Shown here: positions 42,043 through 55,887 of the stretch, in pieces | Layout of the letters: every line of letters starts with the position of its first letter | How positions within the stretch are numbered: position 1 is the first letter of the stretch | Assembly: GCA_965228975.1 (NCBI GenBank) | Contig: OZ245851.1 | Span: 2,604,001 to 2,668,000, forward strand | Direction: 5' to 3' | From: JAJFJD01 sp965228975 | Lineage (GTDB): Bacteria; Pseudomonadota; Alphaproteobacteria; UBA8366 | DNA: 64,000 bases | Made by a program: the position numbers and the translations under genes | The notes under the pieces: generated by a model | Database searches by the model: none | What the model saw: only the letters and a program-made list of their open reading frames with translations | Told to the model about the DNA's origin: nothing

Positions 42043-45000
42043 TTAGGCGACCTCCGATTGCTCCGACTGGTCCTTGCTATCATCGTCGAGACCAGCTGAC
42101 TCGATCGCCGGGCTTTCCTGGGCCTGCACGGCGGCAAGCTCCCGGTCACGCTCGGCGGCAACGATCTTCAGACGGTTCATGACACTGCCGGTACCCGCCG
42201 GAATCAGGCGGCCGACAATGACATTCTCCTTGAGGCCTTCAAGCGTATCGACCTTGCCGTTCACCGCCGCTTCGGTCAGGACCCGAGTGGTCTCCTGGAA
42301 GGAGGCCGCGGAGATGAAGGACTTGGTCTGCAACGAGGCTTTCGTGATGCCCTGAAGGACCGGCGTGCCGGTGGCCGCCTTTCCGCCATCGGCTGTCGTC
42401 CGGTTGTTGTTCTCGTCGAACTCCTCACGGTCGATCTGCTCGCCGGTGAGCATGATGCTGTCGCCCGGATCGGAAATCTCCACTTTCTGGAGCATCTGAC
42501 GGACGATCACCTCGATATGCTTGTCGTTGATCTTCACGCCCTGAAGCCGGTAGACGTCCTGGATTTCCTTCACCAGGTAATCCGCCAGAGCTTCGACGCC
42601 CATAACCTCCAGGATATCGTGCGGCACCGGATTGCCGTCCATCAGCAAGTCACCCTTCTGGACGAAATCGCCCTCTTGCACGGTGATATGCTTGCCCTTC
42701 GGGACGAGATATTCGCTGGGCTCCTTATCTTCCTCCGGCGGGACCACGACGATCCGTCGCTTGGTCTTATAGTCCTTGCCGAACTCGACACGGCCATCGG
42801 CGTTGGTGATGATCGCGAAGTCCTTCGGCCGGCGCGCCTCGAATAGTTCGGCGACACGCGGCAAACCACCGGTGATGTCACGGGTCTTGGACGCCTCGCG
42901 CGGGATACGCGCCAGCACGTCGCCCGCCTTGACCGCCTGTCCGTTCTCGACCGACAGAATGGCATCCACCGACAGGAAGTAACGCGCCTCAAGCTCGTTC
43001 GAGAGCTTGATCACCTCGCCCTTCTTGTCGCGCAGCGTAATCCGAGGCCGCAGATCGGCGCCCTTGGGTTGCTGCTTCCAATCGGTCACCACCTTGCTCG
43101 AGATACCCGTCGTCTCGTCCACCGCCTCCCGCATGGAAACGCCGGCGACGAGGTCGACATAGTTCGCGATGCCGTCCTTTTCGGTGATGATCGGAATGGT
43201 ATACGGATCCCACTCGGCGAGACGATCACCCTTCGAGACGGTACCACCGTCCTTCACCAGCAGACGCGCGCCATACGGAATCCGATGGCGTACCCGCTCC
43301 CGCTTCTGAGCATCGCGAACACCGATTTCGGTGCTGCGGTTCATGACCACGTCGCGACCACTCGAATCGGTCACCAGATTGCCGTTCGAGATGACGACCG
43401 TGCCGTCGATGGTCGTTTCGAAGCCCGACTGCTCGGCGACCTGCGCCGCGCCGCCGATGTGGAAGGTCCGCATCGTCAGCTGCGTGCCCGGCTCGCCGAT
43501 CGACTGGGCCGCGATCACACCGACCGCTTCGCCCATGTTGACCTTCGTGCCGCGCGCCAGATCGCGGCCGTAGCAACGGCCGCAAACGCCGCCCTTGCTT
43601 TCGCATGTCAGGACCGACCGAACGCGGACATGGTCCAACCCGGCGGTTTCGATCGCGTCGAGGCTTTCCTCGTCGATCAACTCGCCGCCCTTGACGATGG
43701 CCTTGTTGGTCTCCGGATCGACGATGTCGACCGCTGCATAGCGGCCGACGATCCGTTCGGCCAGTTCCTCGATGACGTCGCCGCCCTCGATGACCGCGAC
43801 CATGGCCAAGCCTTCCTTCGTCCCGCAATCGTCTTCGACGATGATGCAGTCCTGCGCCACGTCAACCAGACGGCGGGTCAGATAACCGGAGTTGGCGGTC
43901 TTCAGCGCCGTATCGGCCAAGCCCTTCCGCGCGCCATGGGTGGAGTTGAAGTACTCCAGAACGCTCAAGCCTTCCTTGAAGTTGGAGATGATCGGCGTCT
44001 CGATGATTTCGCCGCTCGGCTTGGCCATCAGGCCACGCATGCCGGCCAGCTGCTTGATCTGCGCAGCCGAACCACGCGCGCCGGAGTGGGCCATCATGAA
44101 GACCGAGTTGACCTCGCCTTCTTCGCCGGCCTCCATGGCATTCATCATCTCGTCGGCGACCAGGTCGCCGCACTCGGACCAGACGTCGACCACCTTGTTG
44201 TACTTCTCACCCTTGGTGATCAATCCGTCGAGATACTGTTGCTCGTACTCCTTGATCTTCTCCTTGGCCTCGCCGATCAACGACTGCTTGGCGGCGGGAA
44301 TGATCAAATCGTCCTTACCGAAGGAGATGCCGGCGGTGCAGGCATGGCGGAAGCCCATCTGCATCAGCCGGTCGGCAAAAATGCAGGTCTCCTTCTGACC
44401 GCAATGGCGATACACCTGATCGATGACGTGGGTGATCTCCTTCTTGGTCAGCAATTGGTTGATCAAGTCGAACGGGACCAGCGGGCTGCGCGGCAAAATT
44501 TGCGACATCAGCATCCGGCCCGGGGTGGACAGCACGGACTCAACCACCGTATCGCCCTTCTCGTCGACGGTCTCGAAACGCGACTTGATCCGGGCGTTCA
44601 GGTCGATGGAATTGGTCGACAGCGCGTGTTCGATCTCGCCGACCGTGGCGAACCGGGGCACGCGGTGGACGGTCATCTTGCCGGCCTTGATCGCACGCCA
44701 CGTCTTGGTCATGTCGTCCGGCCCGACGTCGACCACGGTTTGATTTTCCGTTTCGAGAACGATCAGGTCCTTGCTTTCGACACCGGCCGCAAGCTCGTCC
44801 TGCTTGCCAAGTTCCAGCGGCGCGCCGACCCGCTCGGGTTTCTCGAGCGACAGGTAATACAGGCCGAGAACGATATCCTGCGACGGCACGATGATCGGCT
44901 TACCGTTCGCCGGGGACAGAATGTTGTTGGTCGACATCATCAGGACGCGCGCTTCGAGCTGCGCTTCCATCGACAGCGGCACGTGGACCGCCATCTGGTC

Positions 45001-46392
45001 GCCGTCGAAGTCCGCATTGAAGGCCGCACAGACCAGCGGATGAAGCTGGATCGCCTTACCTTCGATCAGTACCGGCTCGAACGCCTGGATGCCGAGGCGA
45101 TGCAGCGTCGGCGCCCGGTTCAACAGAACCGGATGCTCGCGGATCACCTCTTCCAGGATATCCCAGACCTCCGGCCGCTCCTTTTCGACCATGCGCTTGG
45201 CGGCCTTGATGGTGGACGCCATGCCGTAGACCTCGAGCCGCGAATAGATGAACGGCTTGAACAGCTCCAGCGCCATCTTTTTCGGCAAGCCGCATTGATG
45301 CAGCATCAGTTCCGGGCCGACCACGATGACCGAACGGCCGGAATAGTCGACGCGCTTGCCGAGAAGGTTCTGGCGGAACCGCCCCTGCTTGCCCTTGAGC
45401 ATATCGGACAGCGATTTTAGCGGCCGCTTGTTGGCGCCCGTGATCACCCGGCCGCGCCGGCCATTGTCGAACAGCGCGTCCACGGCTTCCTGCAGCATCC
45501 GCTTCTCGTTTCGGACGATGATCTCCGGCGCCCGCAACTCGATGAGCCGCTTCAGACGATTGTTCCGGTTGATCACGCGGCGGTACAGGTCATTCAAATC
45601 CGACGTCGCGAACCGGCCGCCATCCAACGGCACCAGCGGACGCAGTTCGGGCGGAATGACCGGAATGACCGACAGGATCATCCATTCGGGACGGGTATTG
45701 GAGTCGATGAAGGCCTCGATCAGCTTGAGGCGCTTGACGTATTTCTTGCGTTTCGCTTCCGACCCGGTTTCCCGCAGATCGGTGCGGACCTGTTCCCGCT
45801 CGGACTCGAGGTCGATCGCACAGAGCATGTCGAGCAGCGCTTCGGCGCCGATCTTCGCGGTGAAGTTCTCGTCGCCGAATTCGTCCTGGGCGTCGAGATA
45901 CTCTTCCTCGCTGAGAAGCTGCCGCTCCTTCAACGCAGTCAACCCGGGCTCGATAACGATGTAATTCTCGAAGTAGAGAATCCGCTCCAACTCCTTCAGC
46001 GTCATGTCGAGCAGAAGGCCGATCCGGCTGGGCAGCGACTTGAGGAACCAGATATGAGCCACCGGCGAGGCCAGTTCGATATGGCCCATACGCTCGCGCC
46101 GGACCTTGGAAAGCGTGACCTCGACACCGCACTTCTCGCAGATGATGCCGCGATACTTCATGCGCTTGTACTTGCCGCACAAGCATTCGTAATCCTTGAT
46201 CGGACCGAAGATGCGCGCGCAGAACAGGCCGTCCCGCTCCGGCTTGAAGGTTCGGTAGTTGATCGTTTCCGGCTTCTTGATCTCGCCATAGGACCAGGAC
46301 CGGATACGATCCGGGCTGGCAAGCGAGATGCGAATGTGATCGAACCCTTGCGGGCCCGTCGGCTGGCCGAAAATGTTCATCAACTCGTTCAT
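42043..46392 (-). CDS. rpoC: RNA polymerase subunit beta-prime
   Basis: The 1449-residue catalytic subunit. The N-terminal zinc ribbon CLCGKYKRMKYRGIICEKCGVEV is complete, the active-site NADFDGDQMAVHVPLS holds the three magnesium-binding aspartates, and the second zinc site has CESKGGVCGRCYG. ATG 46392 has AGGAGAG upstream; a TTG one codon before it is unlikely. It follows rpoB by 68 bp. The C-terminus is charged and acidic (DDDSKDQSEQSEVA). Confidence 0.98.
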   Translation of the reverse strand: MNELMNIFGQPTGPQGFDHIRISLASPDRIRSWSYGEIKKPETINYRTFKPERDGLFCARIFGPIKDYECLCGKYKRMKYRGIICEKCGVEVTLSKVRRERMGHIELASPVAHIWFLKSLPSRIGLLLDMTLKELERILYFENYIVIEPGLTALKERQLLSEEEYLDAQDEFGDENFTAKIGAEALLDMLCAIDLESEREQVRTDLRETGSEAKRKKYVKRLKLIEAFIDSNTRPEWMILSVIPVIPPELRPLVPLDGGRFATSDLNDLYRRVINRNNRLKRLIELRAPEIIVRNEKRMLQEAVDALFDNGRRGRVITGANKRPLKSLSDMLKGKQGRFRQNLLGKRVDYSGRSVIVVGPELMLHQCGLPKKMALELFKPFIYSRLEVYGMASTIKAAKRMVEKERPEVWDILEEVIREHPVLLNRAPTLHRLGIQAFEPVLIEGKAIQLHPLVCAAFNADFDGDQMAVHVPLSMEAQLEARVLMMSTNNILSPANGKPIIVPSQDIVLGLYYLSLEKPERVGAPLELGKQDELAAGVESKDLIVLETENQTVVDVGPDDMTKTWRAIKAGKMTVHRVPRFATVGEIEHALSTNSIDLNARIKSRFETVDEKGDTVVESVLSTPGRMLMSQILPRSPLVPFDLINQLLTKKEITHVIDQVYRHCGQKETCIFADRLMQMGFRHACTAGISFGKDDLIIPAAKQSLIGEAKEKIKEYEQQYLDGLITKGEKYNKVVDVWSECGDLVADEMMNAMEAGEEGEVNSVFMMAHSGARGSAAQIKQLAGMRGLMAKPSGEIIETPIISNFKEGLSVLEYFNSTHGARKGLADTALKTANSGYLTRRLVDVAQDCIIVEDDCGTKEGLAMVAVIEGGDVIEELAERIVGRYAAVDIVDPETNKAIVKGGELIDEESLDAIETAGLDHVRVRSVLTCESKGGVCGRCYGRDLARGTKVNMGEAVGVIAAQSIGEPGTQLTMRTFHIGGAAQVAEQSGFETTIDGTVVISNGNLVTDSSGRDVVMNRSTEIGVRDAQKRERVRHRIPYGARLLVKDGGTVSKGDRLAEWDPYTIPIITEKDGIANYVDLVAGVSMREAVDETTGISSKVVTDWKQQPKGADLRPRITLRDKKGEVIKLSNELEARYFLSVDAILSVENGQAVKAGDVLARIPREASKTRDITGGLPRVAELFEARRPKDFAIITNADGRVEFGKDYKTKRRIVVVPPEEDKEPSEYLVPKGKHITVQEGDFVQKGDLLMDGNPVPHDILEVMGVEALADYLVKEIQDVYRLQGVKINDKHIEVIVRQMLQKVEISDPGDSIMLTGEQIDREEFDENNNRTTADGGKAATGTPVLQGITKASLQTKSFISAASFQETTRVLTEAAVNGKVDTLEGLKENVIVGRLIPAGTGSVMNRLKIVAAERDRELAAVQAQESPAIESAGLDDDSKDQSEQSEVA

Positions 46393-46460
46393 CAAGTCTC
46401 TCCTGACCTATCGGTTCGCGCCACGATCGGCGGGAACCATGTCATGGGTCTTTAAACTGC

Positions 46461-50636
<4,176 letters not shown>

Positions 50637-50757
50637 TATTGATCCTCGACCGTGGTCCGGGGCACGCCCGGCCACCTCTGCATTACCGACTAAAACATGG
50701 CGAGGGGCTGCGCCCGAAGACGCGCCCCTGCCCGATACTTAAGAGCGTTCTGCCGCA

Positions 50758-51135
50758 CTATTTGAGCTCGACAGAGGCGCCCACGTCTTCCAGTTTCTTC
50801 TTCAACTCTTCGGCCTCGTCCTTCGAAACGGCCTCCTTGACCGGCTTCGGAGCACTTTCGACAAGATCCTTCGCTTCCTTCAGTCCGAGGCCCGTAATCG
50901 CCCGGACTTCCTTGATCACGTTGATCTTCTTGTCGCCGACGCTGGCGAGAACGACATCGAATTCGTCCTTGGCCTCCGCAGCGGCACCATCGCCCGCTGC
51001 CGCCGCAACACCGGCGACGGCAACCGGCGCCGCGGCCGAAACACCCCACTTTTCTTCGAGCATCTTCGACAACTCCGCCGCTTCGAGAACGGTGAGGTTG
51101 GAAAGATCCTCAGCAATCTGTTCAAGATTTGCCAT
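50758..51135 (-). CDS. rplL: 50S ribosomal protein L7/L12
   Basis: A 125-residue stalk protein: N-terminal dimer domain (LEQIAEDLSNLTVLEAAELSKMLEEKWGV), Ala-rich hinge near residues 35-52 and C-terminal factor-binding domain (KINVIKEVRAITGLGLKEAKDLVESAPKPVKE). Confidence 0.98.
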   Translation of the reverse strand: MANLEQIAEDLSNLTVLEAAELSKMLEEKWGVSAAAPVAVAGVAAAAGDGAAAEAKDEFDVVLASVGDKKINVIKEVRAITGLGLKEAKDLVESAPKPVKEAVSKDEAEELKKKLEDVGASVELK

Positions 51136-51188
51136 TGTTACTCAATCTCCTAGGCTTAAACTTTGATACTCTGGTTCACAATTCTGCA

Positions 51189-51701
51189 TCAACCGTCCGA
51201 GTTGCCGTATGCGCCGAACACGCGCGCGAGCTGACCGCTCGGCGCCTGCAGCACACCCGCAACCTTGGTTGCCGGAGCTTGGATAAGTCCGATAATCTTG
51301 CCGCGCAGTTCGTCGAGCGACGGAAGCTTCGCCAGCGCCTTGATGGCATCGGCATCCAAAGCCTCGGTCTCGAGGGAGCCGCAGACGATCTGCAGCTTCT
51401 CGTTCTTATTGGCGAACTCCACAGCAACCTTCGCGGCCGCTACCGGGTCTTCCGAAGCGGCAACCGCCGTCGGCCCGGTAAAATGGTCCGAAAGGTTTTC
51501 GAACTTCGTCCCCTTCAGCGCGATCTTCGCGAGGCGGTTCTTCGTCACTTTGAACGAGGCACCCGCTTCACGCATCTGCTTCCGGAGCTCCGACACCTCG
51601 GAAACGGTAAGACCCGACTGCTGGGTCACTACCACGAGATTGTTGGACTCGAAGGTCTCTTGCAGTTCAGCGACCAGCTCCTGTTTCTTTGCTCGGTCCA
51701 C
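51189..51701 (-). CDS. rplJ: 50S ribosomal protein L10
   Basis: A 170-residue L10, base of the L7/L12 stalk. I choose GTG 51701 (protein begins VDRAKKQELVAELQETF, matching other alphaproteobacterial L10s) because GGAG lies seven bases upstream; a GTG at 51731 would add ten unsupported residues. The C-terminal helices that bind L12 are present. Confidence 0.95.
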   Translation of the reverse strand: MDRAKKQELVAELQETFESNNLVVVTQQSGLTVSEVSELRKQMREAGASFKVTKNRLAKIALKGTKFENLSDHFTGPTAVAASEDPVAAAKVAVEFANKNEKLQIVCGSLETEALDADAIKALAKLPSLDELRGKIIGLIQAPATKVAGVLQAPSGQLARVFGAYGNSDG

Positions 51702-52006
51702 TGATTTCTCCGATGCTTGACTGTAGACCACCGCTCATTCGGCAGCCTGGTGTCGGTTGCACCTGAACACCCGCCCCGGCAACGTGCCGCTTTGGATGTC
51801 CGACGGATCCTGCCCCAGAGGCTCAAGCCACTTGCCGGTAATGCCGGCCATGTCCTGTACCCCCGTCTATTGCCGGCCGGTTTCCCGTTTAAGCCCTGGG
51901 CTGTTCTGCTTGCCCAACGCACCCGCAGTCTCGGACAGGTGATGAGAGCAATGGCGAACCACCCTCTCATCGGACCGTTTCCGGGCCGAAACCCGGAAAC
52001 GGAAAC
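51702..52006 (-). promoter_or_regulatory. rplJ leader (L10-leader candidate) with hairpins
   Basis: A 305-bp gap between rplA and rplJ without a gene. Just past the rplA stop, CCGTTTCCGGG pairs perfectly with CCCGGAAACGG (51975-52002), then GATGAGAG pairs with CTCTCATC (51941-51971). The rest is GC-rich with further short stems. L10 or L10-L12 commonly binds such leaders to repress rplJL; I infer this by position and did not match the Rfam consensus. Confidence 0.45.
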
Positions 52007-52708
52007 TCACCCAGCGCTGCCCGCGCTGGAAATATCCAATTTCACGCCAGGTCCCATCGTCGAGCTGATCGCCACCTTCTTGATGTAGGTGCCTTTCGCC
52101 CCCGTGGGCTTGGCCTTGCTGATCGCGTTGACGAATGCGCGCACGTTCTCGGCCAACGCCGCCTCCGGGAAACTCGCCTTCCCGATGCCGGCATGGACGA
52201 TGCCTTCTTTTTGTGCGCGAAACTGTACTTCGCCGCCTTTCGCCGCCTTAACCGCTTCACCGACATTCGGCGTAACCGATCCCAATTTCGGATTCGGCAT
52301 CAAACCGCGCGGCCCCAGGATTTTCCCAAGCCGCCCGACCACTGCCATCATGTCCGGTGTCGCAACCACACGATCGAAGTCAATTTGCCCGTTCTGTACC
52401 TGTTCTGCAAGGTCTTCCGCACCAACGACGTCGGCACCGGCGGATTTCGCCTCTTCTGCCTTGTCGTCCTTCGCGAAAACAGCGACCCGCAGCGACTTGC
52501 CGGTGCCGTGCGGAAGTTGCACGACGCCGCGGACCTGCTGGTCCGCATGCCGGGTGTCGATGCCCAGATTCATGGCGATCTCTACGGTCTCGTCGAATTT
52601 CGCCGAGGCGAATTCCTTGACCAGCTTGACGGCCTCATCGATCTCGTAGCTCGTATCGGCTTCGATCTTTTCCTGAGCCGCGCGCATTCTCTTTCCAAGT
52701 TTCGGCAT
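52007..52708 (-). CDS. rplA: 50S ribosomal protein L1
   Basis: A 233-residue L1 with ASAKFDETVEIAMNLGIDTRHADQQVRGVVQLPHGTGK and VGRLGKILGPRGLMPNPKLGSVT. In E. coli L1 represses rplKA by binding its own mRNA. It follows rplK by 5 bp. Confidence 0.98.
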   Translation of the reverse strand: MPKLGKRMRAAQEKIEADTSYEIDEAVKLVKEFASAKFDETVEIAMNLGIDTRHADQQVRGVVQLPHGTGKSLRVAVFAKDDKAEEAKSAGADVVGAEDLAEQVQNGQIDFDRVVATPDMMAVVGRLGKILGPRGLMPNPKLGSVTPNVGEAVKAAKGGEVQFRAQKEGIVHAGIGKASFPEAALAENVRAFVNAISKAKPTGAKGTYIKKVAISSTMGPGVKLDISSAGSAG

Positions 52709-52713
52709 ATCGA

Positions 52714-53142
52714 TTACCCCACCACCTCTAGGCCCATCGAACGCGCGGAGCCTTCGATGATCTTCATCGCCGCATCGATGTCGTTGGCATTCAAATCAGG
52801 CATCTTGGTCTCGGCAATCTCCTTGACCTGCGCCCGCGTGACCTGCCCGGCCACCTCACGGCCCGGCTCGCCCGAGCCTTTATCGAGCCGTGCGGCCTTG
52901 CGCAGCAGATAGCTCGCCGGCGGCGTCTTCGAGATGAACGAAAACGTGCGATCCGCATAGGCGGTGATGATCACCGGGATCGGCATGCCTTGCTCCACGT
53001 TCTGCGTCGCCGCGTTGAACGCCTTACAGAATTCCATGATGTTCAGGCCACGTTGACCCAGGGCCGGCCCGACCGGCGGCGAAGGATTGGCCTGCCCCGC
53101 CGGAATTTCGAGCTTGATATAGCCCTCGATTTTCTTTGCCAT
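52714..53142 (-). CDS. rplK: 50S ribosomal protein L11
   Basis: A 142-residue L11 with GYIKLEIPAGQANPSPPVGPALGQRGLNIMEFCKAFNAAT, the N-terminal thiostrepton-region proline motif, and the C-terminal rRNA-binding domain. The 93-bp gap to nusG contains CGCCGG/CCGGCG and GGAGG/CCTCC stems. Confidence 0.98.
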   Translation of the reverse strand: MAKKIEGYIKLEIPAGQANPSPPVGPALGQRGLNIMEFCKAFNAATQNVEQGMPIPVIITAYADRTFSFISKTPPASYLLRKAARLDKGSGEPGREVAGQVTRAQVKEIAETKMPDLNANDIDAAMKIIEGSARSMGLEVVG

Positions 53143-53235
53143 TCACTTGTCCCTTTCTACGGACTGCGCGGTACGGTCCCCCATGGACTTCGGAGGTTGA
53201 CCTCCCGCACGATTCAACGCCGGAAATTGCCGGCG

Positions 53236-53766
53236 CTATAGCTTCTCGACTTGGCTGTACTCCAATTCCACCGGCGTCGACCGGCCGAAGATCGAAACCG
53301 AAACCTTGAGTCTCGCCTTCTCTTCGTCGACCTCTTCGACATTGCCGTTGAAAGAAGCAAACGGACCGTCGGAGACCTTCACCTGCTCGCCAATCTCGAA
53401 AGTAACCGAGGGTTTCGGCCGCTCGACGCCTTCCTTGATCTGATGCAGCAAGCGCTCCGCCTCGGCGTTGCTGATCGGCGACGGCCGCCCACCGGCACCC
53501 AGAAACCCGGTCACTTTCGCCGTGTCCTTGACGAGATGCCAGCTTTCGTCGCTCATGTTCATCTTCACCATGACGTAGCCGGGGAAGAACTTCCGCTCCG
53601 CGCTGACCTTCGACCCGCGGCGCATCTCGATCACTTCCTCGGTCGGTACCAGAACCTCCTCGATATCTTCGTCGAGGCCCTTCTGGATCGCCTGCTCCTT
53701 GATCGACTGCGCGACCTTCCGCTCGAACCCGGAATATACGTGAACCACGTACCAGCGATGCGCCAT
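53236..53766 (-). CDS. nusG: Transcription termination/antitermination factor NusG
   Basis: A 176-residue NusG with the NGN domain (WYVVHVYSGFERKVAQSIKEQAIQKGL and FPGYVMVKMNMSDESWHLVKDT) and the C-terminal KOW domain (EQVKVSDGPFASFNGNVEEVDEEKARLKV). It begins 3 bp after the secE stop. Confidence 0.98.
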   Translation of the reverse strand: MAHRWYVVHVYSGFERKVAQSIKEQAIQKGLDEDIEEVLVPTEEVIEMRRGSKVSAERKFFPGYVMVKMNMSDESWHLVKDTAKVTGFLGAGGRPSPISNAEAERLLHQIKEGVERPKPSVTFEIGEQVKVSDGPFASFNGNVEEVDEEKARLKVSVSIFGRSTPVELEYSQVEKL

Positions 53767-53769
53767 GGC

Positions 53770-53967
53770 CTAGCCTCCGATCCCGAGGATGAGCTGGATC
53801 GCGCCCGACGCGACGTTGTCCACCAGGAAGAAGAAGATCGCGGCGACGAAAACCATCAGGAACACCATGATCGTGGTGATCCCGGTCTCCTTACGCGTCG
53901 GCCAGGTCACCTTGTTGGTTTCCTGGCGTACTTCGCGGATGAATTGGGCGGGGCTGGTCTTTGCCAT
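53770..53967 (-). CDS. secE: Protein translocase subunit SecE
   Basis: A 65-residue single-span SecE: the conserved amphipathic QFIREVRQETNKVTWPTRKET and one membrane helix (TTIMVFLMVFVAAIFFFLVD), the short form usual outside enterics. Confidence 0.97.
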   Translation of the reverse strand: MAKTSPAQFIREVRQETNKVTWPTRKETGITTIMVFLMVFVAAIFFFLVDNVASGAIQLILGIGG

Positions 53968-54030
53968 GGCGATGATACTGTCCCGTCTATCCTGGTTTAT
54001 GGCCGCCTAACGACGCCGGCCGGCTCAATC

Positions 54031-54106
54031 TGGCAGGAGTGGAGGGACTCGAACCCGCAACCTTCGGTTTTGGAGACCGACGCTCTACCAATTGAGCTAC
54101 ACTCCT
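54031..54106 (-). tRNA. tRNA-Trp(CCA)
   Basis: A 76-nt tRNA with encoded CCA. Acceptor AGGAGTG/CACTCCT, anticodon loop CTCCAAA giving CCA. The T stem as written has one C-T mismatch (GCGGG/CCCTC). It lies between tufB and secE, the common alphaproteobacterial order. Confidence 0.97.
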
Positions 54107-54142
54107 AGAAACGCATGCCGCCGGAAGCCCGGCTTCACTCCC

Positions 54143-55333
54143 TTATTCGATGATCGAGGTGACGACGCCCGCGCCGACGGTCTTGCCGCCTTCGCGGATC
54201 GCGAAACGAAGTCCGTCGTCCATCGCGATCGGCACGATCAACGACACTTCCATCGAGATGTTGTCACCCGGCATCACCATCTCCGTCCCGTCCGGAAGAA
54301 CGACCGAACCCGTAACGTCCGTCGTACGGAAATAGAACTGAGGACGGTAGTTCGAGAAGAACGGCGTATGACGCCCGCCCTCTTCCTTCGTCAGGATGTA
54401 GCACTCGCACTTGAACTTCGTGTGCGGCGTGATCGAACCCGGCGCCGCCAGAACCTGGCCGCGCTCCACGCCCTCCCGGTCGATACCCCGCAACAGCGCG
54501 CCGATGTTGTCGCCCGCCTCGCCCTGGTCCAAAAGCTTCCGGAACATCTCAACGCCCGTGCACACCGTCTTCGACGTCTCACGGATGCCAACGATCTCGA
54601 TCTCGTCGCCGACCTTCACAACGCCACGCTCAACGCGGCCCGTCACAACCGTGCCCCGGCCCGAGATCGAGAAAACATCCTCGATCGGCATCAGGAACGG
54701 CAGGTCCTTCGGACGGTCAGGCTGCGGAATATACGCATCAACCTGTTCCATCAGCTCGACGATCGTGTTCGCCCCGATCTCCGCATCCCGGCTCTCGAGC
54801 GCCGCGAGCGCTGAACCCTTGATGATCGGAATATCGTCGCCCGGGAAGTCGTAGGACGACAGAAGCTCCCGAACCTCAAGCTCGACAAGCTCAAGCAATT
54901 CCTCGTCGTCAACCTGGTCGACCTTGTTCAGGTACACAACGATCGCCGGAACGCCGACCTGGCGCGCCAAAAGGATATGCTCACGCGTCTGCGGCATCGG
55001 CCCGTCCGCAGCGTTCACAACCAGAATCGCCCCGTCCATCTGCGCCGCACCCGTGATCATGTTCTTCACGTAGTCGGCATGACCAGGGCAATCAACATGC
55101 GCGTAGTGACGGTTCGCCGTCTCATACTCAACATGCGCCGTGTTGATCGTGATGCCACGCTCCTTCTCCTCAGGAGCCTTGTCGATCTCAGCGTAATCCG
55201 TGAAATCGGCACCGCCCCCTTCCGCAAGCACCTTCGTGATCGCAGCCGTCAGCGTCGTCTTGCCATGGTCAACATGACCAATCGTGCCAATGTTGCAATG
55301 CGGCTTCGTTCGCTCAAACTTCTCTTTCGACAT
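54143..55333 (-). CDS. tufB: Elongation factor Tu, copy B
   Basis: The 396-residue protein is identical to copy A (37432-38622), and the DNA differs at one silent position that I found (54506). Upstream and downstream flanks are unrelated, so the copies are being homogenised within the coding region. It is set between tRNA-Gly and tRNA-Trp, matching the old tRNA-tufB-secE-nusG arrangement. Confidence 0.98.
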   Translation of the reverse strand: MSKEKFERTKPHCNIGTIGHVDHGKTTLTAAITKVLAEGGGADFTDYAEIDKAPEEKERGITINTAHVEYETANRHYAHVDCPGHADYVKNMITGAAQMDGAILVVNAADGPMPQTREHILLARQVGVPAIVVYLNKVDQVDDEELLELVELEVRELLSSYDFPGDDIPIIKGSALAALESRDAEIGANTIVELMEQVDAYIPQPDRPKDLPFLMPIEDVFSISGRGTVVTGRVERGVVKVGDEIEIVGIRETSKTVCTGVEMFRKLLDQGEAGDNIGALLRGIDREGVERGQVLAAPGSITPHTKFKCECYILTKEEGGRHTPFFSNYRPQFYFRTTDVTGSVVLPDGTEMVMPGDNISMEVSLIVPIAMDDGLRFAIREGGKTVGAGVVTSIIE

Positions 55334-55461
55334 TGCCTACTTCTTTCTACTGGTTAGCCTGCGGATGTTTCCGTCTTCCCGTCGGGCGCGCGTCGCGGCA
55401 GCCCTATATATAATGTCACTCTCTAATTCTTCAGCCCATCACGCGTGCCGTGCGCATAAAT

Positions 55462-55537
55462 TGGAGCGGACGGCGGGAATCGAACCCGCATCTCCAGCTT
55501 GGAAGGCTGGGGTAATAAGCCATTATACGACGTCCGC
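55462..55537 (-). tRNA. tRNA-Gly(TCC)
   Basis: A 76-nt tRNA with encoded CCA; acceptor GCGGACG/CGTCCGC, anticodon loop CTTCCAA giving TCC. Part of the tRNA-Tyr, tRNA-Gly, tufB transcript. Confidence 0.97.
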
Positions 55538-55626
55538 ACATCTTGATTCGGACCCGCTACCTCTTTGCCTCATTCACCGGATTTGCTGTCCAATCTCGCC
55601 CAATCAAAACACGCCCGCCGGACCAG

Positions 55627-55711
55627 TGGTGGAGGGGGTTGGATTCGAACCAACGTAGGCATAGCCAACGGGTTTACAGCCCGTCCCTTTTAACCACTCA
55701 GGCACCCCTCC
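55627..55711 (-). tRNA. tRNA-Tyr(GTA)
   Basis: An 85-nt class II tRNA with encoded CCA; acceptor GGAGGGG/CCCCTCC, anticodon loop CTGTAAA giving GTA and a long variable arm. First product of the leftward tRNA-tufB transcript. Confidence 0.97.
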
Positions 55712-55747
55712 GGCCCCGCGCGTTTTTACCGCGACGGCGGAGTGCGC

Positions 55748-55775
55748 ATAATCGTGATTTACCACTGAATGTCAA
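55748..55775 (-). promoter_or_regulatory. Sigma-70 promoter of the tRNA-Tyr/Gly-tufB-tRNA-Trp-secE-nusG unit
   Basis: Read leftward: perfect TTGACA, 16-bp spacer, GATTAT. The -10 ends 37 bp before the tRNA-Tyr 5' end. It probably starts the transcript that runs into the rif region. Confidence 0.65.
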
Positions 55776-55887
55776 CGCCCAAACCGCAATCCGAATAGCA
55801 CAAAACACGCCACCCCCGCATCTTTCGCCGAATCGGCGCCGATGCGCGAGTTGCGTATCTGTGACTGAAGAAATAGTAAGGTTGGTC

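Noticed and set aside
41934..42161. A 75-codon frame across the rpoC 3' end
   Set aside because: Mostly an alternative frame of rpoC plus the terminator hairpin; no independent support.
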